A stretch of DNA of 64,000 nucleotides from assembly GCF_000620705.1 (NCBI RefSeq), contig NZ_KK211168.1, positions 185,462 through 249,461 on the forward strand, in the 5' to 3' direction. Positions 18,025 to 27,183 of this stretch are shown one piece after another. The notes under the pieces are model-generated. The model made no database searches and was not told the DNA's origin. It worked only from the letters and a program-made list of their open reading frames with translations. The stretch's first letter is position 1; each line of letters begins with the position of its first letter. Source of the stretch: Nocardioides sp. URHA0020. GTDB taxonomy: Bacteria; Actinomycetota; Actinomycetes; Propionibacteriales; Nocardioidaceae. The position numbers were made by a program, and so were the translations under genes.

Positions 18025-19244
18025 GGCGGAGCCGGCGTCACGATCCCGGCCTCGGCGTCCGCGGCCACGATCTCCTCGCGGGAGATGCCGAGCAGGTACA
18101 TGATCGTGTCGAGGTAGGGCACGTTGACCGAGGTGTCGGCGGCGTCGCGCACCACGGGCTTGGCGTTGTAGGCGATGCCGAGCCCGGCGGCGTTGAGCAT
18201 GTCGAGGTCGTTGGCGCCGTCACCGATCGCGATCGTGGCGGCCTCCGGTACGCCGATCTCGGCGGCGAACTCGCGCAGCGCAGCCGCCTTGCCCGCACGG
18301 TCGACGACCGGCCCGACGATGCGGCCGGTGAGGACCCCGTCGACGATCTCCAGCTCGTTGGCGCGGGAGAAGTGGATCCCGAGGTCGACGGCCAGCCGGT
18401 CGACCAGCTGGCTGAAGCCGCCGGAGACCAGCGCGAACCGGTAGCCAAGCCGACGCAGCGTCCGCACGAGCGTGCGCGCGCCGGGGGCGAGCACGATGGC
18501 GTCGTACACCTCCTCGAGCGCGCTGGCCGGCACCCCGGCGAGCAGGGCCACCCGCGAGCGCAGGGACTGCTCGAAGTCGAGCTCGCCGCTCATCGCCGCG
18601 GCCGTGACCGCCGCGACCTCGGTCTCGAAGCCGGCGTGGGCGGCGAGCATCTCGATGACCTCGCCCTGGATCAGCGTGGAGTCGACGTCCATGACGATCA
18701 GCCGGGTGCCGCGCCGCAGCAGGTTGGCGGGCTGGACGGCGATGTCGATGCCCTGGGTCACGGCCTCGGCGGCGAGCACCGTGCGCAGTGCGAGGGTGTC
18801 GGCGCCCGAGACGTGCAGGTCGATCGCGGTGACGGGGTAGCGCGCCATCCGCTCGATCCGGTCGATGTTGGCCCCCGCGTCGGCGATTCGGCCGGCGACG
18901 GCGGCCATGGCCGAGGCCCGCAGCGGCATGCCGATGACCGTGACGTGCGACCGACCGTCGCGGCGGGCCGTGTTGTCGCCGGTCCCGCGGTCGATGTCGA
19001 CGACCATGCCCAGCGACGCGCCGGTCTCCTCGACCGCGGCGCGCACCCTCTTCGCGTTGTGGGGTGCCGTCACGAGGACGCCGAGGATCAGCCGCCCGCG
19101 CAGCACGATCTGCTCGATGTCGAGGACCTCGACGCCGGCGCCCGACAGCGCCGTGAACAGCGAGGACGTCACGCCCGGGCGGTCCTTGCCCGACAGCGTG
19201 ATGAGGAGGGTCTCCGGCTTCTCGCCTGGCAGTGCGTCAGTCAT
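18018..19244 (-). CDS. serB: Phosphoserine phosphatase SerB with two ACT domains
   Basis: 408 residues. N-terminal ACT domains (about 10-85 and 100-170; KPETLLITLSGKDRPGVTS) precede a HAD phosphatase. Motif I is DVDSTLIQGE near 190, motif II SGGFSQL near 285, and motif IV GDGANDLDML near 350. It makes L-serine from phosphoserine; ACT domains suggest serine feedback, as in mycobacterial SerB2. The ATG at 19244 lies 11 nt after TAGCGT. The stop codon lies inside the right copy of the intergenic repeat. Confidence 0.94.
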   Translation of the reverse strand: MTDALPGEKPETLLITLSGKDRPGVTSSLFTALSGAGVEVLDIEQIVLRGRLILGVLVTAPHNAKRVRAAVEETGASLGMVVDIDRGTGDNTARRDGRSHVTVIGMPLRASAMAAVAGRIADAGANIDRIERMARYPVTAIDLHVSGADTLALRTVLAAEAVTQGIDIAVQPANLLRRGTRLIVMDVDSTLIQGEVIEMLAAHAGFETEVAAVTAAAMSGELDFEQSLRSRVALLAGVPASALEEVYDAIVLAPGARTLVRTLRRLGYRFALVSGGFSQLVDRLAVDLGIHFSRANELEIVDGVLTGRIVGPVVDRAGKAAALREFAAEIGVPEAATIAIGDGANDLDMLNAAGLGIAYNAKPVVRDAADTSVNVPYLDTIMYLLGISREEIVAADAEAGIVTPAPPV

Positions 19245-19322
19245 CTCAGTCGGCAACGCTATCGCTGTCGGCCGGGCCGTCGGTGCGCGCGTCCATGCTC
19301 GCCGCGTCGTACCGTCGGGGTC

Positions 19323-19682
19323 ATGACCAACATCCATCACACGATCGACTACGTCGAGCTCGGCGTCGGCGGCACCCTGGCCGAGACCCGCGCCTTCTAC
19401 GAGCAGGCGTTCGGGTGGGCCTTCAACGACTACGGACCGGCGTACGCCGCGATCCGGTGGTCCACCGGTGACGGAGAGGTCGGCGGACTCAACGCCGCGC
19501 GCGAGGGGGGCCGTGGCGGACCGCTCGTGCTGCTCTACTCCGACGACCTGGACGCGACCGTCGCCGCCGTGCAGGCGGCGGGGGGAGCGGTCGTCGAGGC
19601 GCCGTACGAGTTCCCCGGCGGGCGCCGCTTCCACTTCACCGACCCGGCCGGCAACGAGCTCGGCGTGTGGGCGGCGCGCTAG
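19323..19682 (+). CDS. Glyoxalase/bleomycin-resistance (VOC) protein
   Basis: 119 residues with one VOC betaalphabetabetabeta module pair. TIDYVELGVGGTLAETRAFY opens the fold, and FHFTDPAGNELGVWA near the C-terminus carries the metal-ligand Glu typical of the family. Substrate unknown. The ATG at 19323 lies 7 nt after TACCGT, so leaderless. Its TAG overlaps the TAG of the convergent gene (CTAG shared). Confidence 0.88.
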   Translation: MTNIHHTIDYVELGVGGTLAETRAFYEQAFGWAFNDYGPAYAAIRWSTGDGEVGGLNAAREGGRGGPLVLLYSDDLDATVAAVQAAGGAVVEAPYEFPGGRRFHFTDPAGNELGVWAAR

Positions 19683-20413
19683 TCCGGCGGCCAGACCTCG
19701 GGCGAGCACGCGGCGACCAGCGCGCGCCGGCCGGCCCGGGCCAGTGGTCGCAGGGCGGCCTCGCGGGCCAGGATCTCGGAGGCACTCACGGCGCCGCCGT
19801 CGTCCTCGAGCGCGAGCTCGACGATGCCCATCGCCTGCAGGCCACGACCGGCCAGGTCGACGCAGCGCTCGGGCACGCCGGCCGGCGCGAGGATCCCCGC
19901 CCGGTGCCGGAGGTTCAGCAGCTCGTCGGCCACGTCCGGGCGCCAGCGCGCGACGTCCAGCCGAGCGAGCGAGTTCGCGCTCTCGACCAGGGCGCTGCGG
20001 AGCTGGCGGTCGGCCTCGCCGACGTCGGGCAGCTGGCGCCGGGAGGCGGCGTACGTCGTCCAGGTCACCGCCGCGCCGGTCCGGTGCGGCACCAGTCCCA
20101 GCCCGGCCTCGGCCGCGACGACCGCCTCACCGGCCTCGAGCGCGTCGGCGTTGAAGGCGGCCGGACCGCCCAGCCCCACTGGATCGCCCTCCGTGGGGAA
20201 CGCCGCACCGAGTCCCGACACGCCCGCCGCGCGCAGTCGGCCGAGGGCGACGACCAGGGTCTCGGTGCGATCCGTCCCGGGCAGTCCGGCGACGGCGTGC
20301 GTCGCGTCGTCGGCGAGGACGGCGTCCACGACCAGGTCGGTGACGACATGGCCGCGCAGCCACGCCGTACCCCACCAGGCGAGTCTCAGGGAGGGCGGAA
20401 GTGCAGAGGTCAC
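19679..20413 (-). CDS. Conserved actinobacterial protein of unknown function
   Basis: 244 residues, no transmembrane helix or recognised motif. The N-terminal SLRLAWWGTAWLRGHVVTDL looks like a conserved block. The C-terminal half is helical with an Arg-rich segment (LARAGRRALVAACSPEVWPPD at the end). The GTG at 20413 lies 8 nt after TATCGT, so leaderless; it is divergent from the ABC ATPase gene 54 bp away. I do not assign a function. Confidence 0.75.
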   Translation of the reverse strand: MTSALPPSLRLAWWGTAWLRGHVVTDLVVDAVLADDATHAVAGLPGTDRTETLVVALGRLRAAGVSGLGAAFPTEGDPVGLGGPAAFNADALEAGEAVVAAEAGLGLVPHRTGAAVTWTTYAASRRQLPDVGEADRQLRSALVESANSLARLDVARWRPDVADELLNLRHRAGILAPAGVPERCVDLAGRGLQAMGIVELALEDDGGAVSASEILAREAALRPLARAGRRALVAACSPEVWPPD

Positions 20414-20467
20414 GGCGGGTGACGATACGCGTCGGCCGGCCACGGACCAGTCGATAGGGTGTGCGCC

Positions 20468-21262
20468 ATGACCGCTGTCCTGGACTTCGCTGACGTCACC
20501 ATCCGTCGGGGCCAGGCCACCTTGCTCGACCAGGTCTCGTGGCGCGTGGAGGACGACGAGCGGTGGGTGGTCCTCGGCCCCAACGGTGCCGGGAAGACCA
20601 CCCTGCTCCAGGTCGCCAGCGCCCAGATCCACCCGACGTCGGGCGTTGCCGGCATCCTCGACGAGGTCCTCGGCACGGTCGACGTCTTCGAGCTGCGCCC
20701 GCGGATCGGCATCACCAGCGCCGCCCTGGCCGAGCGGATCCCGCGCTCCGAGCGCGTCCACGACGTCGTCGTGTCGGCGTCGTACGGCGTCGTGGGCCGC
20801 TGGCGCGAGTCGTACGACGACCTCGACCACCGCCGCGCCACCGACCTGCTGACCGAGGTCGGGGCCTTCCACCTGGTCGACCGCACCTTCGGCACGCTCA
20901 GCGAGGGCGAGCGCAAGCGGATCCAGATCGCCCGCGCGCTGATGGCCGACCCCGAGCTGCTGCTGCTCGACGAGCCGGCCGCCGGCCTCGACCTCGGCGG
21001 TCGCGAGGACCTGGTCTCCACGCTCTCGGTGCTCGCGGCCGACCCGGACTCACCGGCGACGGTGATGGTGTCGCACCACGTCGAGGAGATCCCGCCCGGC
21101 TTCACCCATGCGCTGCTGCTGCGACGAGGTCAGGTGGTCTCAGCCGGCCCGATCGGCGAGGTGGTCACCGCCTCGAACCTGTCGTCGACCTTCGGCATGC
21201 CGCTGGTCCTCACCTACCAGGACGGGCGCTGGAGCGCTCGGCGGCGCACGCGGCAGCGCTAG
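20468..21262 (+). CDS. ABC transporter ATP-binding protein, no partner permease nearby
   Basis: 264 residues, single NBD. Walker A GPNGAGKTTL (about 39), signature LSEGERKRIQIARAL (LSEGE variant), Walker B LLLLDEPAAGLD and H-loop SHHVEEIP. The pattern resembles ModF/YlmA-type stand-alone ATPases (VLDFADVTIRRGQATLLDQV). No membrane subunit is adjacent, so it may work with a distant permease or not in transport. The ATG at 20468 lies 7 nt after TAGGGT, so leaderless. Confidence 0.9.
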   Translation: MTAVLDFADVTIRRGQATLLDQVSWRVEDDERWVVLGPNGAGKTTLLQVASAQIHPTSGVAGILDEVLGTVDVFELRPRIGITSAALAERIPRSERVHDVVVSASYGVVGRWRESYDDLDHRRATDLLTEVGAFHLVDRTFGTLSEGERKRIQIARALMADPELLLLDEPAAGLDLGGREDLVSTLSVLAADPDSPATVMVSHHVEEIPPGFTHALLLRRGQVVSAGPIGEVVTASNLSSTFGMPLVLTYQDGRWSARRRTRQR

Positions 21263-21271
21263 GCTTTCAGC

Positions 21272-21733
21272 ATGGACTGGCTGGGGGAGCACGCGTGGGC
21301 CATCTGGCTCGGCATCGCCGCGTTCCTCGGCATCGCCGAGCTGGTCAGCCTGGACCTCGTGCTGATCATGCTCGCCGTCGGCGCGGGCGCCGGCGCCGTG
21401 ACGGCGGCGGTGGGTGGCGGGGTCGGGCTGCAGGTCATCGTCGCCCTCGTGACCTCGGTCGCCATGCTCGCCCTGGTGCGGCCGTCGCTGGTCGCCCGGC
21501 TCCACCAGGGCCCCGACCTCGTGCTCGGCACCAAGAAGCTCCTCGGCCAGCGCGCGACCGTCACCCAGCGGATCACCGGCCTCAGCGTCGGGCAGATCAA
21601 GCTCGCGGGCGAGACCTGGACCGCGTCGCCGTACGACGAGAACGACACCATCGAGCCCGGCACCACGGTCGAGGTCTTCGAGATCCGCGGCGCCACGGCG
21701 TACGTCCACCCCGTCCCCGAGCTCGACAGCTAG
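21272..21733 (+). CDS. NfeD-like membrane protein with C-terminal OB domain
   Basis: 153 residues. Two or three hydrophobic helices (WAIWLGIAAFLGIAELVSLD; GAGAGAVTAAVGGGVGLQ; VIVALVTSVAMLALV) precede a soluble beta-barrel (LGQRATVTQRI...GQIKLAGETWTA...PGTTVEVFEIRGA). This is the short NfeD form that pairs with SPFH proteins in membrane quality control. The ATG lies 6 nt after TAGGCT, which includes the stop of the preceding gene. Probably an operon with the SPFH gene 24 bp downstream. Confidence 0.9.
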   Translation: MDWLGEHAWAIWLGIAAFLGIAELVSLDLVLIMLAVGAGAGAVTAAVGGGVGLQVIVALVTSVAMLALVRPSLVARLHQGPDLVLGTKKLLGQRATVTQRITGLSVGQIKLAGETWTASPYDENDTIEPGTTVEVFEIRGATAYVHPVPELDS

Positions 21734-21757
21734 TCCGACCTACCGAAGGAGCCTGTC

Positions 21758-22951
21758 TTGCCCCTCGCGATCCTGATCCTGCTGGCCCTGCTGCTGCTGT
21801 TCGTGGTGGTGATGCTCGCCAAGACGGTGCGCATCGTCCCGCAGGCACGGGCGGGCGTCGTCGAACGCTTCGGCAAGTACCTCAAGACGCTGCCGGCCGG
21901 CCTCAACATCGTGGTGCCCTTCATCGACAAGGTGCGCTACGTGATCGACCTGCGTGAGCAGGTCGTCAGCTTCCCGCCGCAGCCGGTGATCACCGAGGAC
22001 AACCTCGTGGTCTCGATCGACACCGTGATCTGGTTCCAGGTCACCGACCCGATCGCGGCGACGTACGAGATCGCCAACTACATCCAGGCCGTCGAGCAGC
22101 TGACCATGACGACGCTGCGCAACATCGTCGGCGGCATGGACCTCGAGCAGACGCTGACGAGCCGCGAGGAGATCAACACCGGCCTGCGGGGCGTGCTCGA
22201 CGAGGCGACCGGCAAGTGGGGCATCCGCGTCAATCGCGTCGAGATCAAGGGCATCGACCCGCCGCCGTCGATCAAGGACGCGATGGAGAAGCAGATGCGC
22301 GCCGACCGCGACAAGCGGGCCTCGATCCTCACCGCCGAGGGCCAGCGGCAGTCCGCGATCCTCACGGCCGAGGGCAACAAGCAGTCTGCGATCCTGAACG
22401 CCGAGGGCAACCGCGAGTCCCAGATCCTCTACGCCCAGGGCGAGCGGGAGTCCGCGATCCTGCGGGCCCAGGGTGAGGGGCAGGCCATCCAGACCGTCTT
22501 CCAGGCGATCCACGACGGCAACCCGGACCAGTCGCTGCTGGCCTACCAGTACCTGCAGATGATGCCGAAGATCGCCGAGGGCAGCGCCAACAAGCTGTGG
22601 ATCGTGCCGAGCGAGATCGGCAAGGCGCTCGAGGGGCTGGGGTCCACCATGACCGACCTGGCGGGCATCCCGCAGCAGTCGTCGGGCTCCAAGACCCGGG
22701 TCGACATGGGCAGCACCGAGCGCGCCGCGATCGGCGGCAGCGGGGCGCTCGGGGACTCCGAGCTCCGGAAGGCCAACGCGGCCGTGGAGGCGGCGATCGC
22801 GGAGGCGGCCCAGGCGGCCAACCCGCGCGCTGCCGCGGAGACCGGGGTGGCCACGCAGACCGGGGCGGCCGCGCAGCCCGCGGAGACCGACCCGTCGGTC
22901 GACCCCGGTGAGGTGCCCCCGGCGCCGCCGGCGGAGCCGCCTGCTTCGTGA
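21758..22951 (+). CDS. SPFH/band 7 (paraslipin-like) protein
   Basis: 397 residues. An N-terminal membrane anchor (LAILILLALLLLFVVVMLA) is followed by a band-7 domain (VVERFGKYLKTLPAGLNIVVPF; about 30-190). A coiled region has near-repeats of ILTAEGQRQSA/ILNAEGNRES (about 185-235), and the tail is Ala/Pro-rich. Such proteins oligomerise in membrane microdomains with NfeD. The start is TTG at 21758, an uncommon choice, supported by AAGGAG 6 nt upstream and by the hydrophobic anchor beginning immediately. Overlaps the next gene by 4 bp (GTGA). Confidence 0.92.
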   Translation: MPLAILILLALLLLFVVVMLAKTVRIVPQARAGVVERFGKYLKTLPAGLNIVVPFIDKVRYVIDLREQVVSFPPQPVITEDNLVVSIDTVIWFQVTDPIAATYEIANYIQAVEQLTMTTLRNIVGGMDLEQTLTSREEINTGLRGVLDEATGKWGIRVNRVEIKGIDPPPSIKDAMEKQMRADRDKRASILTAEGQRQSAILTAEGNKQSAILNAEGNRESQILYAQGERESAILRAQGEGQAIQTVFQAIHDGNPDQSLLAYQYLQMMPKIAEGSANKLWIVPSEIGKALEGLGSTMTDLAGIPQQSSGSKTRVDMGSTERAAIGGSGALGDSELRKANAAVEAAIAEAAQAANPRAAAETGVATQTGAAAQPAETDPSVDPGEVPPAPPAEPPAS

Positions 22952-23712
22952 GCCTCCTCGAGATCGCCGCGATCCTGCTCGCCGGGATCGCGGCGGGGAC
23001 CATCAACACCGTGGTCGGCTCCGGCACCCTGATCACCTTCCCCACGTTGCTCGCGTTCGGGATCCCGCCGGTCACCGCCAACGTCTCCAACACGATCGGG
23101 CTGGTGCCCGGGTCGGTGTCCGGGGCGATCGGCTACCGGCGCGAGCTGGCCGGGCAGCGCTCCCGGGTACTGCGCCTCAGCGTCGCCTCGCTGATCGGCG
23201 GCGTGACGGGCGCCGTGCTGCTGCTGGTGCTGCCGGCGGACGCGTTCACGACGATCGTGCCGGTGCTGATCGTGCTCGGCCTGGTGCTGGTCGTGCTGCA
23301 GCCCCGCATCTCGGCCTGGGTCGCGCGCCGGCACGAGGCGACCGGTGGGATGCCGCACCACGGCACCTGGTGGGTGTGGCCGGGCGTGCTCGTCACGGGC
23401 GTGTACGGCGGCTACTTCGGCGCGGCGCAGGGCGTGCTGCTGATGGCGGTGCTCGGCACCGGCGTCGACGAGGCGCTGCAACGGCTCAACGGCATCAAGA
23501 ACGTGCTGGCCGCGATCGTCAACGCCGTCGCCGGCCTGATCTTCGCCGTCGTGGCCGACGTCGACTGGTGGGTGGTGCTGATCATCGGCATCGGGTCGGT
23601 GATCGGTGGGCAGATCGGCGCGACCGTCGGGCGTCGACTGCCGCCGGTCGGCCTGCGGATCGCGATCGTCGTGGTGGGCACGGTCGCGCTCGGTGTCTTC
23701 CTCTTCACCTGA
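22948..23712 (+). CDS. TauE/SafE family membrane permease
   Basis: 254 residues with about eight transmembrane helices. The family's duplicated motif shows in GTINTVVGSGTLITFPTLL (about 18-36) and GVYGGYFGAAQGVLLMAVL (about 151-169). Members export sulfite, sulfoacetate or similar anions; the substrate here is unknown. The GTG overlaps the SPFH stop (GTGA), so translation is coupled. The gene is followed by a palindromic repeat pair. Confidence 0.9.
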   Translation: MSLLEIAAILLAGIAAGTINTVVGSGTLITFPTLLAFGIPPVTANVSNTIGLVPGSVSGAIGYRRELAGQRSRVLRLSVASLIGGVTGAVLLLVLPADAFTTIVPVLIVLGLVLVVLQPRISAWVARRHEATGGMPHHGTWWVWPGVLVTGVYGGYFGAAQGVLLMAVLGTGVDEALQRLNGIKNVLAAIVNAVAGLIFAVVADVDWWVVLIIGIGSVIGGQIGATVGRRLPPVGLRIAIVVVGTVALGVFLFT

Positions 23713-23723
23713 GCCCGGTCGAC

Positions 23724-23783
23724 GTTTGGTCACCAACCGCAGAATTCTGCCCCTCGGACCTGCGGTTGGTGACCAAACCGCAG
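23724..23783. repeat. Facing pair of CTGCGGTTTGGTCACC-type palindromic elements
   Basis: A left-truncated copy at 23724-23742 (GTTTGGTCACCAACCGCAG) faces a complete inverted copy at 23760-23783. Each can fold as TGCGGTTGG/CCAACCGCA with a bulged T and a 3-nt loop. They lie between the convergent TauE and small membrane protein genes, so a bidirectional terminator role is possible. The same element is clustered at 46042-46226. Confidence 0.8.
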
Positions 23784-23810
23784 TCCTCGACGGCCCGCGG
23801 CCGCGAGTCG

Positions 23811-24167
23811 TCAGCGCTTGAGCAGCCCCACGAACCCCGAGGCCACGGCGCCGACCGCAGGCCCGATCAGCGTCATCGCCGTCTTGCGGGAGATCGAGCC
23901 GTCCTGCATCGCCAGGTAGCCGGTGCCGGCATCGGCGGCGTCGACCAGGATCCCGAGGCCGATCATCGCGCGCTGGGTCTTGCCGCCGGCGACCAGCGTC
24001 GCCACGCCGAGCGCGATCTCCCGGGACCCGAAGAGCCTCGTCACGTAGGGGACCTGCGGGTTCGACACCGCGTCGAGCTGGAAGAGCTTCGCCGCGAGCA
24101 CCGGGTTGGCCAGCGCGGTGGTGCCGACGGCGATCCGGCCGAGAGAGAGTCCGATCACTGGGTTCAT
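23811..24167 (-). CDS. Small membrane protein, DUF4267-like
   Basis: 118 residues with three or four hydrophobic segments (VIGLSLGRIAVGTTALANP; REIALGVATLVAGG; MIGLGILVDAADAGTGYLA; LIGPAVGAVASGFVGLL). The RLFGSREIALG block resembles DUF4267-type proteins. Function unknown. The start is ATG 24167, 7 nt after TACGGT, so leaderless. Divergent from the nitroreductase gene. Confidence 0.75.
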   Translation of the reverse strand: MNPVIGLSLGRIAVGTTALANPVLAAKLFQLDAVSNPQVPYVTRLFGSREIALGVATLVAGGKTQRAMIGLGILVDAADAGTGYLAMQDGSISRKTAMTLIGPAVGAVASGFVGLLKR

Positions 24168-24220
24168 GGCGAGCACCGTAGCGGTCGCGCCGGCCACCGC
24201 GCGCGTGACAGGCTCGCCCC

Positions 24221-24883
24221 ATGGACCTGTACGACGTGATGCGCACGACCCCGGCCGTCCGGGAGTTCACCGCCGACCCGCTGCCCGACGAGATCCTGCA
24301 CCGGATCCTCGACCACGCGCGGTTCGCCCCGAGCGGTGGCAACCGCCAGGGCGTCCGGATCATCGTGGTGCGCGACCAGCGGACCCGGGAGCGTCTGGCC
24401 GAGCTCAACAAGCCCGCCGTGCGCCGCTACGTCGCCCAGATCAAGGCCGGCCAGAGCCCGTGGAACAGCCTCGAGCCACCCATCCCGACGCCGGACGAGA
24501 TCGAGGCGACCGACGTGCCCGAGTCGTTCACCAAGCCCGTTCTCACCGCCGGCGCGGTCCTGGTCGTCTGCGTGGACCTCGGCGTCGTCGCCTCGACCGA
24601 CCAGCTGCTCGACCGGGTCGGGGTCATCAGCGGCGCCTCTGTCTACCCGATGGTCTGGAACGTCCTGCTCGCCGCGCGCAACGAGGGCTTCGGCGGCACC
24701 ATCACCACCATGGCCGCGGCCGAGGAGCCCGCCGTACGCGCCCTGCTCGGCATCCCGGACGAGTACGCCGTCGCGGCGGTGCTGCCGATCGGCAAGCCGG
24801 TCAAGCAGCTCACCAGGCTCCGGCGCAATGAGGTCGAGGAGTTCGTCACCCGCGAGACGTTCGACGGCGCACCGTTCGCCTGA
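24221..24883 (+). CDS. Nitroreductase family FMN oxidoreductase
   Basis: 220 residues. FMN-binding RTTPAVREF at the N-terminus, RFAPSGGNRQ near residue 38 and GGTITTMAAAEEPAVRALLG near 155 follow the nitroreductase pattern. Likely an NAD(P)H-dependent FMN flavoprotein acting on nitro or quinone compounds. The natural substrate is not evident. Convergent with the lipoprotein gene 10 bp downstream. Confidence 0.88.
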   Translation: MDLYDVMRTTPAVREFTADPLPDEILHRILDHARFAPSGGNRQGVRIIVVRDQRTRERLAELNKPAVRRYVAQIKAGQSPWNSLEPPIPTPDEIEATDVPESFTKPVLTAGAVLVVCVDLGVVASTDQLLDRVGVISGASVYPMVWNVLLAARNEGFGGTITTMAAAEEPAVRALLGIPDEYAVAAVLPIGKPVKQLTRLRRNEVEEFVTRETFDGAPFA

Positions 24884-24893
24884 CGGAGCGGCC

Positions 24894-25484
24894 TCAGCCC
24901 ACCGGCACCTGCGGCCCGAGGGCGGGTGAGGAGTACGTCGGCTCGTGCCCGCTGTCCTCCACCGTGACCCCGACCCGCACCCACTCCGGCGAGCGGAGGC
25001 ACGTCCACGGCACCACGACCTGCACCGAGTCGGCGACCGGGGCGACCTCGGCCCCCGCCCCGGGACAGTCGACGGTCACCATGCCGTAGACCCCACCGCA
25101 CCCGTGCTCGCCGCCGTCCGTGGGAGCGGGCGAGGGCGGCTCGCCCGGGTACAGGACGGCCTCGGTGGCCGACTCCTCGCCCGCGTCGAAGCGGTGCACC
25201 TCGACGGTCCACGCCTGGACCGGGGTCACGACCCGGAAGGCCCACGCCTGGTCGGGTGAGTCCACGACGTCCTGCTGGTGGGCCTCGATGACGACGGCGG
25301 TGGCAGTGCGCCGCACCTCGATGGCGCCGACCCGGTCGCGGGGGAGTGCGGGAGCCAGGGAGGGGGACGGACACGCGGACGGCGCCTCCTCAGCACCGGA
25401 GGAGGGATCGGTCGATCCGGCCGCGGTGCACGAGGTCGCGCCGACCGCGAGCACGATGAGCAGAACAGTCCGCAGCCACGTCAC
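24894..25484 (-). CDS. Predicted secreted lipoprotein
   Basis: 196 residues. An N-terminal signal (TWLRTVLLIVLAVGATSC) ends in a Cys with a loosely fitting lipobox (ATSC). A Ser/Pro/Glu-rich linker follows, then a beta-rich domain (VGAIEVRRTATAVVIEAHQQ...WTVEVHRF...) with paired Cys at about 130, 140 and 165. No family recognised. GTG start at 25484. Confidence 0.7.
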   Translation of the reverse strand: MTWLRTVLLIVLAVGATSCTAAGSTDPSSGAEEAPSACPSPSLAPALPRDRVGAIEVRRTATAVVIEAHQQDVVDSPDQAWAFRVVTPVQAWTVEVHRFDAGEESATEAVLYPGEPPSPAPTDGGEHGCGGVYGMVTVDCPGAGAEVAPVADSVQVVVPWTCLRSPEWVRVGVTVEDSGHEPTYSSPALGPQVPVG

Positions 25485-25528
25485 GGGTCCATGATCGGCA
25501 GCGCGGAGGCGCGGCGCAGCAGAAACCC

Positions 25529-26491
25529 TCAGTCGACGTACGTCGACACCCAGCGGTCCAGCTCGGCGTACGCCGCGGCGCGCGGCTCGGGCCGCGACAG
25601 CACGACGTCGTGGCGGGCGCCCTCGACCGCGATGTAGGTGACGTGTCGGCCGATCGAGGTGGCCCACCGCCGGATCTGAGGCACCTCGAGCACGATGTCG
25701 TAGCCGTGGACGTCCTCGCCCATCGCCTTCGGCCATCGGGTCCCCCCGGAGGAGAGCACGAGCACCGGGCAGCCGACCTCCAGGCCGGCCTGGAGCTCCT
25801 CGTGCCCGCGCCGGATCGCGCTCAGCCAGCCGAACGAGACGGGGAACGACTCGAGCGGCTTCCACTCGGTGTTGAACATCCACTCGCCGTCGTGCTCCAG
25901 GTGCAGGCTGCGGCCGTAGAAGCCGCCCACCGTCCTCGGGATCAGCCGAGCCGGCTGCCGCGACCCGACCTGCTTGACGACGGCGGTGCCGACGCCCTGC
26001 ATGATCCGCCCACCCTGCATGTCGAGCCACGGCGAGTTCAGCACCAGACCGGCGATCGCCGGCTGCCGCTCGTTGGCCCACAGCGACGCGATCAGCCCAC
26101 CGGTGGAGTGCGCGGCGATCACCACGTGGTCGTGCCCGTCGCGCTCGGCGACGCGGTGGAAGGCGGCGTCGAGGTCGGCGAAGTGGTCACGCAGGTCGGT
26201 GACGTAGTTCGGCGTCTGGTGGGGGCGCAGCGAGCGACCGTACTTGCGCAGGTCGACGGCGTAGAAGTCGTAGCCGCGCGCGGTCCACCACTCGGCGAAC
26301 TCGGTCTGGAAGAAGTAGTCGCAGAACCCGTGCACGTAGAGGACCGCCCGGCCGGTGGGCTGCGCGGCCCGGCGTACGACGAGCGTCACCACGACCGGCC
26401 CCTCCGCGTCGGGCGGCAGGGTGATGGTCTCGGCAAGGTAGGGCTCACCCAGGACGTCGGGGACGAGCTCGTCGAGCTTTCCGGACTTCAT
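25529..26491 (-). CDS. Alpha/beta hydrolase (monoacylglycerol-lipase-like)
   Basis: 320 residues. VLYVHGFCDYF carries the oxyanion HG motif and AAHSTGGLIASL is a nucleophile elbow (HSTGG in place of GxSxG). The catalytic His is likely in VEGARHDVVLS near 295. Probably a lysophospholipase or esterase. The ATG overlaps the GDPD stop by 4 bp, and pairing with a GDPD suggests work on glycerol- or choline/ethanolamine-type lipids. Last gene of the minus-strand run that begins with the GntR gene at 32266. Confidence 0.88.
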   Translation of the reverse strand: MKSGKLDELVPDVLGEPYLAETITLPPDAEGPVVVTLVVRRAAQPTGRAVLYVHGFCDYFFQTEFAEWWTARGYDFYAVDLRKYGRSLRPHQTPNYVTDLRDHFADLDAAFHRVAERDGHDHVVIAAHSTGGLIASLWANERQPAIAGLVLNSPWLDMQGGRIMQGVGTAVVKQVGSRQPARLIPRTVGGFYGRSLHLEHDGEWMFNTEWKPLESFPVSFGWLSAIRRGHEELQAGLEVGCPVLVLSSGGTRWPKAMGEDVHGYDIVLEVPQIRRWATSIGRHVTYIAVEGARHDVVLSRPEPRAAAYAELDRWVSTYVD

Positions 26492-27183
26492 GGCCAAATT
26501 CTGTCAGGCCGCCGCAGGCGCAGGGCGATGGCGGGGTTGTTCGTGGTCACCATCCAGGCCCGACCCGACCTGGTCCAGTAGCGCAGCGACGGCTCGGTGT
26601 CGACGGTCCACACCAGCAGCGGCAGCCCGCGTTGGCGGGCGAAGCGGGCCACGGCGAAGCGGGCCAGCGTGTGGTGGGCGACGACCACGTTGGCGCGTGA
26701 GTGCCGGTAGCGGACGTGCGGCCAGATCTCCGACAGCCGCACCTTGATCTGCCGCCACAGCGAGAAGCCCTTCACACCGCGGCCCAGCGACAGCCCGACG
26801 AGCAGGGCCGGCGCGTGCTCGTCCGACCACGCGCGTACGGCGGCCACCGACCGGTCGTCCAGCGTGGTCACGACGACCCGGTCCGTGCCGAGCAGGCGTA
26901 CGGCGGCCGCGGTCGCCTCGACGACGCCGTCGTCGGTGAACTTCAGGTCCAGGTGCACCCGGCTGCGCCCGGCGAGCAGGCGCAGCGCCTCGTCGTACGG
27001 CACCGCGTCGGGCGGAGCGACGTCGACCGGGTCGTGGTGCAGCACGAGGGAGCCGTCGGCGCACCGCTGGACGTCGAACTCGACGTAGTCGACCCCGAGG
27101 TCGATGGCATGCTCGATGGCCTCGCGGGTCAGGCAGCGGTGGGCGCTGACGAGGACGGGGTCGGACTCGCGGGACGGTCTCAT
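26488..27183 (-). CDS. Glycerophosphodiester phosphodiesterase family protein
   Basis: 231 residues of TIM-barrel GDPD type. SAHRCLTREA (His-Arg of the active site) near 14, VEFDVQ (Glu/Asp metal ligands) near 35, HHDP near 50 and HLDLKF near 78. The usual G-x-x-PENT after HR is replaced by CLTREA, so it is a divergent member. It would release sn-glycerol-3-phosphate and an alcohol such as ethanolamine or choline. The ATG at 27183 overlaps the amidotransferase stop by 4 bp; a TACGCT box 8 nt upstream could also give an internal leaderless transcript. Confidence 0.85.
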   Translation of the reverse strand: MRPSRESDPVLVSAHRCLTREAIEHAIDLGVDYVEFDVQRCADGSLVLHHDPVDVAPPDAVPYDEALRLLAGRSRVHLDLKFTDDGVVEATAAAVRLLGTDRVVVTTLDDRSVAAVRAWSDEHAPALLVGLSLGRGVKGFSLWRQIKVRLSEIWPHVRYRHSRANVVVAHHTLARFAVARFARQRGLPLLVWTVDTEPSLRYWTRSGRAWMVTTNNPAIALRLRRPDRIWP